From: an uncultured bacterium
Lineage (GTDB): Bacteria; Cyanobacteriota; Vampirovibrionia; Gastranaerophilales; Gastranaerophilaceae
Reading direction: 5' to 3'
Length of the DNA stretch: 64,000 nucleotides
NCBI GenBank assembly: GCA_949282195.1
Contig: CASDOW010000009.1
Span: forward strand, 1 to 64,000
The notes below the pieces were generated by a model, which saw only the letters and a program-made list of their open reading frames with translations, did not search any database and was not told where the DNA came from. Below, piece after piece: positions 27,297 through 35,202 of the stretch. Position numbers and translations under genes: made by a program. The stretch's first letter is position 1. Every line of letters begins with the position of its first letter.

Positions 27297-28961
27297 ATGT
27301 CATTTGAAAACACATTATCTATTGAAAATAATATAAAATATCTTAGCATGATGTTTGAGGTTAGCACAATTGCTAATCAAGTTGATACAATTTATGAATT
27401 GTTGCCAAAATTAAAAGATTATTGCTCAAGATTAATTAATTCTAACGATATTACATTTTATCTTCTTGAAGAACAACATTATAAATGTATTTGCACTAAT
27501 GATAAAACAAGAAACAATGAATTTTTTGAATGTGAAGAAGGCAACTCTCCTTTTTGGGAAGCAGTCAGCAAGGCTAAATTAACTGCCATGAAAGATAGTC
27601 TTGGTGCGCCTCTATTTAAGAATTTTTTGGAACATAATAACATAACTTCGCTTGACCCGAGTCATGTTAGAGTATTTTTCCATAATCAAGTGCCTATTTG
27701 TTTTTGCTTTATAAAAGAAAATAAAGAAAAGCCGATTGAACTTGATACTTTTAATAACTTGGACGCTGTTTTTAGTTATATTGAACCAATAATAGCCAAG
27801 TTTCATAAAAAAATTAAAAAAGATGAAGAATTGGCACAATTGCAAAAATCACTGCACAATATTTCAATTTTGTATAATATTTCTCAAGCAGTTAACTTTA
27901 TTGATGATTTAAAAAGGCTTTTACAGGTTATCATTCAAAAAGCATTAGTAACTTTGGACGCTGAAAAAGGCTCTTTAATGCTTTATGATTATTCAATTAA
28001 TGCCTTACAGGTTAGAATAGTGTCAGGTTTACAAGATAAAAAACTGGAAGACGCCATTAATAACGGCGCTGTTCATTGTGCTAAAATCGGTATTGGTGAA
28101 GGTATTGCAGGAACGGTATTTTTAGAACGTAAACCAATAATTACTAACCTTGGTTCTGCTGACCCTCGTTTTATAGTCAAAGAAGTTTTATCTAATACAA
28201 AATCTCTTTTGTGTGTGCCATTGATTGCAAAAGGTGAAGTAATCGGTGTAATTAATATTACAAATAAGAAACACGATAAATTATTTAACCAAAAAGATTT
28301 AGAATTTATTACATCTTTGGCTAATCAAGCCGCAATTGCAATTGATAACGCTAAATTATATGAACTTGCCACAAAAGACGGTATGACAAAATTGTATATT
28401 TATCGTCATTTCTATACATTATTGGAAAACGAAATAAGACGTTGCTCAAGATATAAAAGAAATATGTCATTGTTGATGATGGATATAGATAATTTCAAAA
28501 GAATTAACGACACATACGGACACTTAACGGGTGATACTATATTAAAAAGACTTGCAGCAGTGCTCCAAGAAACAGTCAGAAAGATTGATATTCCTGCAAG
28601 ATACGGCGGTGAAGAATTTGTTGTAATTCTGCCTGAAACAGATAAAAAAGATGCTTGTGTAATTGCAGAGCGTATCAGGAAAAATATTGCAAAAATTGTT
28701 GTAAAGGTAAATGAAACGGAAAATCTTTCTCCTACTGTTTCAATGGGTGTTGCTCAATATACAACAGATGGACAAGACCCTAAAACATTAATTAATGCAG
28801 CAGATACCGCCCTATATTACTCTAAACACAACGGTAAAAACATGGTTTCAACATATGAAAAGGACGGTTGTCAAAAGGTTGAACAGGTAAATGTTGATTT
28901 AGATAATGAAGAACTTTTAAGTAACCAAATTGATCAAGTCAGTCTTGATAATTTAGAGTAA
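27297..28961 (+). CDS. GAF-domain diguanylate cyclase (GGDEF)
   Basis: A 554-residue cytoplasmic signalling protein. Residues ~1-165 form a degenerate GAF-like sensor. A second, better GAF domain spans ~185-350 (EKGSLMLYDY, GEGIAGTVF, SLLCVPLIAKGEVIGVINI). The GGDEF domain spans ~365-530 with the active loop GGEEF at 437-441. The product-inhibition site RxxD is intact (R428-K-I-D431, five residues before GGEEF), so it should be an active, feedback-controlled c-di-GMP synthase. The input ligand is unknown. A strong terminator follows. Confidence 0.92.
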   Translation: MSFENTLSIENNIKYLSMMFEVSTIANQVDTIYELLPKLKDYCSRLINSNDITFYLLEEQHYKCICTNDKTRNNEFFECEEGNSPFWEAVSKAKLTAMKDSLGAPLFKNFLEHNNITSLDPSHVRVFFHNQVPICFCFIKENKEKPIELDTFNNLDAVFSYIEPIIAKFHKKIKKDEELAQLQKSLHNISILYNISQAVNFIDDLKRLLQVIIQKALVTLDAEKGSLMLYDYSINALQVRIVSGLQDKKLEDAINNGAVHCAKIGIGEGIAGTVFLERKPIITNLGSADPRFIVKEVLSNTKSLLCVPLIAKGEVIGVINITNKKHDKLFNQKDLEFITSLANQAAIAIDNAKLYELATKDGMTKLYIYRHFYTLLENEIRRCSRYKRNMSLLMMDIDNFKRINDTYGHLTGDTILKRLAAVLQETVRKIDIPARYGGEEFVVILPETDKKDACVIAERIRKNIAKIVVKVNETENLSPTVSMGVAQYTTDGQDPKTLINAADTALYYSKHNGKNMVSTYEKDGCQKVEQVNVDLDNEELLSNQIDQVSLDNLE

Positions 28962-28965
28962 ATAT

Positions 28966-28990
28966 AAAAGAGGGCTTAAGCCCTCTTTTT
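28966..28990. terminator. Bidirectional terminator between convergent genes
   Basis: A palindrome AAAAGAGGGC-TTAA-GCCCTCTTTT flanked by A and T runs. It ends the GGDEF gene on the plus strand and overlaps the last codons and stop of the minus-strand membrane protein. Confidence 0.85.
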
Positions 28991-29533
28991 AATATTAGAT
29001 AATGTTTTTTTAAATAAATCTTTATAAAACACAATTGAGCAATAATAACCAATCTTTTTAAACGGAGTTGGGTGTTTTTTGGTTAAGAATTGAAAAAATT
29101 TATACAATAAAAACGCTGGGATTAGCGCAACAACAGTCAAAGATAAATATAAAGATATTTCTAAATTAATATTATTATAGATATTTTTTATAAACAAAAT
29201 TAAAAATGACAAAAAAGAAACCAAAATAAGAGCTAAAAATTTAGTTATTAAATTTTTTAATTTATCAATATATTTGAAAATTCCAAATATTTTAGCTATG
29301 ACATAGCAAATAATTGGTGAAAAAATAATTGGCGCGCACAATAATAAAATAATACCAATATATTCAACATCCTCATTTGATGTTAAACTATCGGGTAAAA
29401 TATAATAAAAAAAGGCTATCAAAATATCGGGCAATAAAAGAAAAAAATCATACGCAATCCATAAAAAGATAATATATGATATCATTTTTAAAATAAACTT
29501 CTTAGTATTTTTATTATTTATTTTTTCTTTCAT
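28976..29533 (-). CDS. Four-helix membrane protein, function unknown
   Basis: A 185-residue protein with four hydrophobic segments (about 13-40, 56-82, 92-112 and 125-145) and basic ends. No conserved motif is visible. An AAGGT site lies close to the ATG at 29533. The stop codon is inside the bidirectional terminator. It is orphan, with long AT-rich flanks. Confidence 0.7.
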   Translation of the reverse strand: MKEKINNKNTKKFILKMISYIIFLWIAYDFFLLLPDILIAFFYYILPDSLTSNEDVEYIGIILLLCAPIIFSPIICYVIAKIFGIFKYIDKLKNLITKFLALILVSFLSFLILFIKNIYNNINLEISLYLSLTVVALIPAFLLYKFFQFLTKKHPTPFKKIGYYCSIVFYKDLFKKTLSNIKKRA

Positions 29534-29627
29534 ACCTTATCAAAATTAAAATATAGCTATCAAAAAGAGTCAATAAACTTATTTAAAATTTTATTGACTC
29601 TTTTAAAATTATAGTTAAATTCTCTCC

Positions 29628-31580
29628 TTATTCAGGTTCTTTTAAAACTCCTGCCCAATGATTTAATTCATTAATCATAGGCTGAATTTCGTGTTTTTTG
29701 TTATAGCTTGCCTTGCCATATTGAATATCATCATTTACTTTTGCATTTACTGCCATAGAAACGATTTCAGGCATGTTAAGCGCAGCATCATTATGTGATA
29801 GAGATTTATAATATGTATCTTTGTAGTTTGGATTTAATCTTAATGTCCAATTTTCATTTCCGACAGTTCCGGGTTGGTTGTATGTTTTGTTTATTCCGAA
29901 GAAATCCATAAAAGATATTTGAATATTTTTAGTAGAGCGCAATAAATCCGCAAATTTTGCATTTATATATTCTCTTGGATTTGATTTTATTCTGGTTTTA
30001 AATTGCTCTCTTTCATGTCCTTGGTATTTTGCAGGATACATTGAATAAGCAAGATAATCAAGTTTCCAAGGTTCATTTGATGTCACGCTTGAATCATGCA
30101 TCATTTGCTGTACCGGCGGATTATCATGACAACCTATATAAGCCCAGTTATCTTTTGGAGCTTCATAGCTTTTAACCCACATTAATCCTGAAATACCGTT
30201 TAGGTGTTCTTGATCTCTAAAGACTTTATTGAATACCCCTGTTCTATCCCAGCCAAGGTCTTCCCAAACAACTTTATGAGGATCAATCCCATGTTCTCTC
30301 ATGGTAGGTAGAACAATTCTATTTAATACTTTTTCAAAGTTGTGATTTCTGTCTATACCAAGCTCAGATAAGTGACCTGAATGTAATTTTTCTCTTATTG
30401 TATATTCTTTTTCCATTCCATGTTCATCACGTTTCTTAGCTTTAACAACCGTATCTTCTTTGTATAAATAAGGATTAACCAGTCCTATAGCATGGTCAAT
30501 TCTGATATTTGATGAATTAGATAAGGCTTTTTCAAGTTTAGCCTTTAGATAGCGGCCTGAAGGACCTAATGAGCCGTCTTTATTAAATAATTTATTAGGG
30601 TCAACAATAGACATGCCCCAAGTTTGAGGTGAATCAAACGGGCCGCCGTTATCACAGCCGAGTTTATAGCCTTTTAAGAATATATCTTCATTTGCTAATT
30701 CATCAAATGACGAACCGCCAACTAATAAATCGCCGATAAAAGTAATATTTCTTGCTCTTGAATCAGCTTTTGCCTGTTTGCCTACAAGGAATTGCGAGAA
30801 TTTATAGATGTTTGAATTATCATCTTCGTTTAAAATCTGCCAATAACGATTTCTTGCGTTATTGTCGCCTTGTTTTACTCTTTTTAAAAGTTCTCTGTCT
30901 TCTTGACTCCAATTTGGATAATGGTCTGTTCCATATGTTTTAGCTATTGAATCAAGAACAGCATAGTCATTAAGCCAATAGGAATTTTCTTGTTGAAATC
31001 TTTGATATTCTTCATTTAATCTTATGGCATTATTGTCGCCTTGGTTTAATTTATTTTGAAAATTATTCCAAGCGGCACTCAGTAGAGTGTTTGAAATTGC
31101 ATTAGCTTCATCAAAATCGGTATATGTATAATTTTCATTTGGGATTTCAATATCTGAAGCTTCTCTATCTATTTCATCATCAGATAAAATAGAAGCATAT
31201 TCATCTGACTTCAACTGTGTAAAGTCAATGAAAAGAGGATTTTTGGCAAATGCAGAAGAAGTATAAGGCGATGTATCTTTTCTGTTTAATTTGCCGTCAG
31301 GTCCTAATTGGACACTGTTGAATCCGTGTAATTTAATAAAATCTAAAAATTCTTCTTGCCCATATGGAGTACCAATTTTTTGGTCTTCGCCTGAGCTTAA
31401 TCTAGCAGGAAAACTTGACCCATGGATAATTAAAGCACGATTTTGCACCCCAAGATAATCCAAGGCTCTATTTAAAGTTTCACTGTATGGCTTTTTTTCA
31501 TCTTCCCTAAGTTTACGATTAAAAGTAAGACCTCGACTAGTGTTACCTTTAACAAACCCAACAACATTATTTATTCTCAT
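29628..31580 (-). CDS. malQ: 4-alpha-glucanotransferase (GH77, amylomaltase)
   Basis: A 650-residue GH77 enzyme that transfers alpha-1,4-glucan segments during glycogen/maltodextrin turnover. Catalytic motifs: RIDHAIGL with nucleophile Asp362, WEDLG with acid/base Glu440, and GCHDNPP with the third Asp. N-terminal GTPYGQEEFLDFIKLHGFNSVQLGP positions the substrate lid. It is about 150 residues longer than the compact family members, with extra helices at ~135-270. It has no Shine-Dalgarno sequence. glgA is 6 kb away on the other strand. Confidence 0.92.
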   Translation of the reverse strand: MRINNVVGFVKGNTSRGLTFNRKLREDEKKPYSETLNRALDYLGVQNRALIIHGSSFPARLSSGEDQKIGTPYGQEEFLDFIKLHGFNSVQLGPDGKLNRKDTSPYTSSAFAKNPLFIDFTQLKSDEYASILSDDEIDREASDIEIPNENYTYTDFDEANAISNTLLSAAWNNFQNKLNQGDNNAIRLNEEYQRFQQENSYWLNDYAVLDSIAKTYGTDHYPNWSQEDRELLKRVKQGDNNARNRYWQILNEDDNSNIYKFSQFLVGKQAKADSRARNITFIGDLLVGGSSFDELANEDIFLKGYKLGCDNGGPFDSPQTWGMSIVDPNKLFNKDGSLGPSGRYLKAKLEKALSNSSNIRIDHAIGLVNPYLYKEDTVVKAKKRDEHGMEKEYTIREKLHSGHLSELGIDRNHNFEKVLNRIVLPTMREHGIDPHKVVWEDLGWDRTGVFNKVFRDQEHLNGISGLMWVKSYEAPKDNWAYIGCHDNPPVQQMMHDSSVTSNEPWKLDYLAYSMYPAKYQGHEREQFKTRIKSNPREYINAKFADLLRSTKNIQISFMDFFGINKTYNQPGTVGNENWTLRLNPNYKDTYYKSLSHNDAALNMPEIVSMAVNAKVNDDIQYGKASYNKKHEIQPMINELNHWAGVLKEPE

Positions 31581-31625
31581 GCAACAATTCTTGCAGAAAA
31601 AAATTTAAAATGCAAGCATTTATTT

Positions 31626-31654
31626 TTGAAAAATCGTTTTTTATCTGTTAAAAT
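31626..31654 (+). promoter_or_regulatory. Promoter of nadK-recN, predicted leaderless
   Basis: TTGAAA (31626-31631), a 17-nt spacer and TAAAAT (31649-31654), ending 6 nt before the ATG at 31661. This is the clearest leaderless promoter in the window. Confidence 0.65.
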
Positions 31655-31660
31655 AAAGCC

Positions 31661-32458
31661 ATGCATAAAACCTTTGAAAAAATAGGAATAATATATAATT
31701 CCGATATTAATGAAGCTGAAAATTTGGCAAAAAAAATCAGTGAGAAAATACCAAATTCCAATATTTTCTCTCACTCTAATCTTAAAGACAATATTAATCT
31801 TGCAATTGCAATAGGCGGCGACGGTACATTTTTAAAATGTGCAAGATTTTATTGTGATAAAAAAGTTCCTCTTTTGGGCTTCAATGTGGGAAGATTAGGC
31901 TATTTAGCCCAAGCAAAGCCTGATGAAGTCGATTTTGTTATAGATAAATTAAAAAATAACGATTACAATATCGAAAATCGTCTTATGCTGAAAGCAAATG
32001 ATAAAATTGCTCTTAATGACATTGTAATAAAAGGCACAAATTGCGCCAGAACAGCAACCTTAGATTTATATATAAATGATAAAAAATTATGCTCTTATGT
32101 GTCTGACGGTTTAATAATTTCAACGCCAACAGGTTCAACTGCCTATTCATTATCAGCAGGCGGCCCTATTGTAAGCCCTTCAATAGATTGTTTTTTAATT
32201 ATTCCAATTTGCGCACACACTTTAAATATGCGTCCTGTTATTGTTCCTCCAAATGAAAAAATAACTGTTAAAATGCATGAAAATAATGAAAAACTAAATA
32301 TTTTCTGCGACGGACAAGTTGATTTTATGGTAGAAAATGAAATCACGATTAGAAAAAATGAAAATTGTGCAAAACTTTTAATTTTAAATCAACAAAAAGA
32401 CAGATTTTATGATATTTTAAAAGAAAAGCTTCACTGGTCATTATCACCTGAAAAGTAG
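31661..32458 (+). CDS. nadK: NAD kinase
   Basis: A 265-residue enzyme phosphorylating NAD to NADP. GGDGT at 52-56 and the STPTGSTAYSLSAGGPIVSP loop are conserved. It is 5 nt upstream of recN, an arrangement common in bacteria (nadK-recN). The start has no Shine-Dalgarno sequence, consistent with the promoter placed directly against it. Confidence 0.95.
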   Translation: MHKTFEKIGIIYNSDINEAENLAKKISEKIPNSNIFSHSNLKDNINLAIAIGGDGTFLKCARFYCDKKVPLLGFNVGRLGYLAQAKPDEVDFVIDKLKNNDYNIENRLMLKANDKIALNDIVIKGTNCARTATLDLYINDKKLCSYVSDGLIISTPTGSTAYSLSAGGPIVSPSIDCFLIIPICAHTLNMRPVIVPPNEKITVKMHENNEKLNIFCDGQVDFMVENEITIRKNENCAKLLILNQQKDRFYDILKEKLHWSLSPEK

Positions 32459-32462
32459 AGAA

Positions 32463-34058
32463 ATGCTAAAAACTTTATTCATCAAAAATTTTATATTAAT
32501 TAAAGAAATTCGCCTTGATTTTACCAAAGGCTTCAATGTTTTATGCGGGGAAACAGGTGCTGGAAAAAGTATAATAATAAAAGCTCTTGATTGCGTTTTA
32601 GGGGCAAAAATATCCAAAGAAAATGCTTATGAAAAAGATAAACCAATTGTAATTGAGGCGGTTTTTGAAAAAAATAACGAAGAAACAACAATTTCAAGAG
32701 AAATTTCTTCTTCATCAAAATTTCGTCTAAACGGAATTTTATCATCTCTGGATGAAATTAAAGATTTAAGAGAATCTTTAGTTGATATTCATTCGCAACA
32801 TCAAACATATTTTTATATGGCGCAAAAACATCATATTCATCTTTTGGATGATTATATAATCAAAAAAAGTCCTGAATATTTTGAACTTTTAAAAAATTAT
32901 AAAGAAAATTATTCTGAATTTAGGGAGATTGAAAAAAAATTAAATAATTTAAGAGAAAATCTTCAAAATAATGAAAAAGAAATAGAGTTTTTGCGTTTTC
33001 AATTAAAAGAACTGGATGACGCGGCAATAAAGGAAAATGAAGAAGAAGAATTAAAAAATGAGCTTGATATTTTGTCTAATGTTCAAGAGTTGAAAGAAGG
33101 TTCATATTCATCATATTATGCATTATATGGGGATAATCAAAGCATAGTTGAAGCATTGGGCAAAATTAAATACACAATTTCATCTTTAGCTGAATTGGAT
33201 AAAAATCTTAAAGAAGTTGAATCAAGTCTTTTTGATGCATTTGAAAATTTAAAAGACAGTGCAAATTTCTTAAGAGATTATTCATCTAACCTTGAACTAA
33301 ATCCAATGAGATTAGATGAATTAAATGAAAGAATTTCTTTAATTCAAAAGCTAAAAAGAAAATATGGTCCTGATCTCGATTTAGAGAGAAATAATATTCA
33401 AGAAAAATTAAATGAATTAACTTCAGGGGACAATAACATCGAAATTTTAGAAGAGAATTATAATACCCTTAAAGATGTAATTAATCTTTTAGCTTCAAAA
33501 ATAGATGAATATAGAAAAAATAATGCAATTGAATTATCAAAATTAATTGAAGAAAAATTAAAAACCCTTGAACTAAAAGAAGCAAAATTTGAAATAGCAG
33601 TTAAAGAAATTGAAAATAATGAACTTGGAAAAAATTATGTTGAATTTTTAATTTCAACAAATAAAAATCAATCTCCAATGCCTTTATCAAAAGTTGCTTC
33701 AGGTGGTGAAATTTCAAGAGTAATGCTTGCCCTTAAAACAATTTTTGCTTCTGTAGATAAGGTTTCAACCGTTGTGTTTGATGAAATAGATACAGGCATT
33801 TCTGGCGTAACATCAAACGCGGTAGCGCAATCTATTTTAGAATTAGCTAAAACAACTCAAATTATCTGTATTACGCATCAACCCATAATTTGTGCTAAGG
33901 CGGATAATTTTATTTGGATAGTTAAAACACATCAAGATGACACAAATATTAAAATTGAAATTTTGGATAATGAAAAAAGATTAAAAGCATTAGCTCAACT
34001 AGCCAGCGGAGAAGTCAGCGAAAAAACAATTGAATTTGCCAAAACCCTAATAAAATAG
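32463..34058 (+). CDS. recN: DNA repair protein RecN
   Basis: A 531-residue SMC-like ATPase for double-strand-break repair. Walker A GETGAGKS at 29-36, a long central coiled coil (about 145-380) and the ABC signature/Walker B pair SGGEISRVMLALK and FDEIDTGISG near the C-terminus. Slightly shorter than the usual ~550. It is translated from an ATG 4 nt after nadK. Confidence 0.95.
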   Translation: MLKTLFIKNFILIKEIRLDFTKGFNVLCGETGAGKSIIIKALDCVLGAKISKENAYEKDKPIVIEAVFEKNNEETTISREISSSSKFRLNGILSSLDEIKDLRESLVDIHSQHQTYFYMAQKHHIHLLDDYIIKKSPEYFELLKNYKENYSEFREIEKKLNNLRENLQNNEKEIEFLRFQLKELDDAAIKENEEEELKNELDILSNVQELKEGSYSSYYALYGDNQSIVEALGKIKYTISSLAELDKNLKEVESSLFDAFENLKDSANFLRDYSSNLELNPMRLDELNERISLIQKLKRKYGPDLDLERNNIQEKLNELTSGDNNIEILEENYNTLKDVINLLASKIDEYRKNNAIELSKLIEEKLKTLELKEAKFEIAVKEIENNELGKNYVEFLISTNKNQSPMPLSKVASGGEISRVMLALKTIFASVDKVSTVVFDEIDTGISGVTSNAVAQSILELAKTTQIICITHQPIICAKADNFIWIVKTHQDDTNIKIEILDNEKRLKALAQLASGEVSEKTIEFAKTLIK

Positions 34059-34065
34059 TTATAAT
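34036..34065 (+). promoter_or_regulatory. Promoter of the radical SAM/M16 pair, predicted leaderless
   Basis: TTGCCA (34036-34041), an 18-nt spacer and TATAAT (34060-34065), ending 6 nt before the ATG at 34072. It lies partly inside the end of recN, so the pair can be expressed independently of nadK-recN. Confidence 0.5.
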
Positions 34066-34071
34066 CAAAAT

Positions 34072-35202
34072 ATGAAATTTTCAGAAATTTTAAATTTATC
34101 TAATCTTTTTGATATTTCAAGAGATTTATATTCAAAAATCAGTTATTCAAGATTTTTTGAAAAATCGGGCAGGGCAATTATGCCTCTGAGGTATTTTTTT
34201 GAATTAACTCATTTATGCAACTTAAATTGTCCTTATTGCTATATTGGTGAAAATCGAAAAAAAGATGAATTAACAACTTCTCAATGGTTTGATGTTATTA
34301 GTCAAATCCCTTTTTGGGGGTTTATTACTTTGGTCGGAGGCGAACCTTTAATTCGGGAAGATTTTTGTGAAATTTTAGAATATGCTTCTAAAAAAGTTCT
34401 AAGAAAAGTTAATGTTGTAACAAACGGGGTTTTGATTAATGAAAAAATAATCCATAGTTTTATTAAATCAAAAATGCTTCTTTTAAGCGTTTCCTTGGAC
34501 GGCTGGAAAGAAAACCACGACAAAAACAGGGCTAAAAAAGGTATTTTTAAAAAAATCACTGATAATTTAAATGAGTTAAGAAATCAGATTATTTTTTCTA
34601 ATTCGAATTTAATAATAGATATTAAAACTATTGTTTTAAAAGATAACCTTGAAGATATTTTAAAATTATATGAATATTGCACAAATCAAGGATTTGAGTT
34701 TTTATCTATATCTTTTTTAAGGAATAATAATCTAAAACAAAATTCAATTTTATTTGATAGTTTTGATGAAGTTTTTTATAAACCTAATTATCCGATTGAA
34801 TTATATTTTGATTTAGATGAATTTAAAAGAGTTTATTTTGAATTAAATAAAATGAAAAAATATTCTAAGACAAAAATTCGTTTTTCTCCAAAATTTGACC
34901 ATAAAGACCCTGAAATCGAATTAAAATTAATTGAAAAATTTTTCACAAAATATCAAAAAGAAGATATTACAAAAATATATTATCCTTGTTTATATCCTTT
35001 TTCAAACACGATAATAAATCCGTCAGGGGATATTTATCCTTGTTTATCATATAAAATGGGTAATGTAAAAGAACAAAAAATAATCGATATTATAAACAAC
35101 ACAAAATACAGATGTTTTAGAAAAAACGTAAAATATTCAAAAATATTTTCATCTTGTCAGATGTGTTGCGAAGCAAAAGTTAGAGATATTGAGGAAAAAT
35201 GA
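34072..35202 (+). CDS. Radical SAM/SPASM-type enzyme
   Basis: A 376-residue protein. The radical SAM motif CNLNCPYC places Cys49, Cys53 and Cys56, followed by LVGGEPLIREDF. The C-terminus has a SPASM-like pattern (PCLYPF, NPSGDIYPCLSYKMGN, and a final SCQMCCE), probably holding one or two auxiliary Fe-S clusters. Such enzymes modify peptides (PqqE, AlbA) or tetrapyrroles (AhbC/D, NirJ). Its stop overlaps the start of the M16 peptidase gene, so the two are translationally coupled. The substrate is unknown; the peptidase neighbour points to a peptide (inference). Confidence 0.9.
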   Translation: MKFSEILNLSNLFDISRDLYSKISYSRFFEKSGRAIMPLRYFFELTHLCNLNCPYCYIGENRKKDELTTSQWFDVISQIPFWGFITLVGGEPLIREDFCEILEYASKKVLRKVNVVTNGVLINEKIIHSFIKSKMLLLSVSLDGWKENHDKNRAKKGIFKKITDNLNELRNQIIFSNSNLIIDIKTIVLKDNLEDILKLYEYCTNQGFEFLSISFLRNNNLKQNSILFDSFDEVFYKPNYPIELYFDLDEFKRVYFELNKMKKYSKTKIRFSPKFDHKDPEIELKLIEKFFTKYQKEDITKIYYPCLYPFSNTIINPSGDIYPCLSYKMGNVKEQKIIDIINNTKYRCFRKNVKYSKIFSSCQMCCEAKVRDIEEK

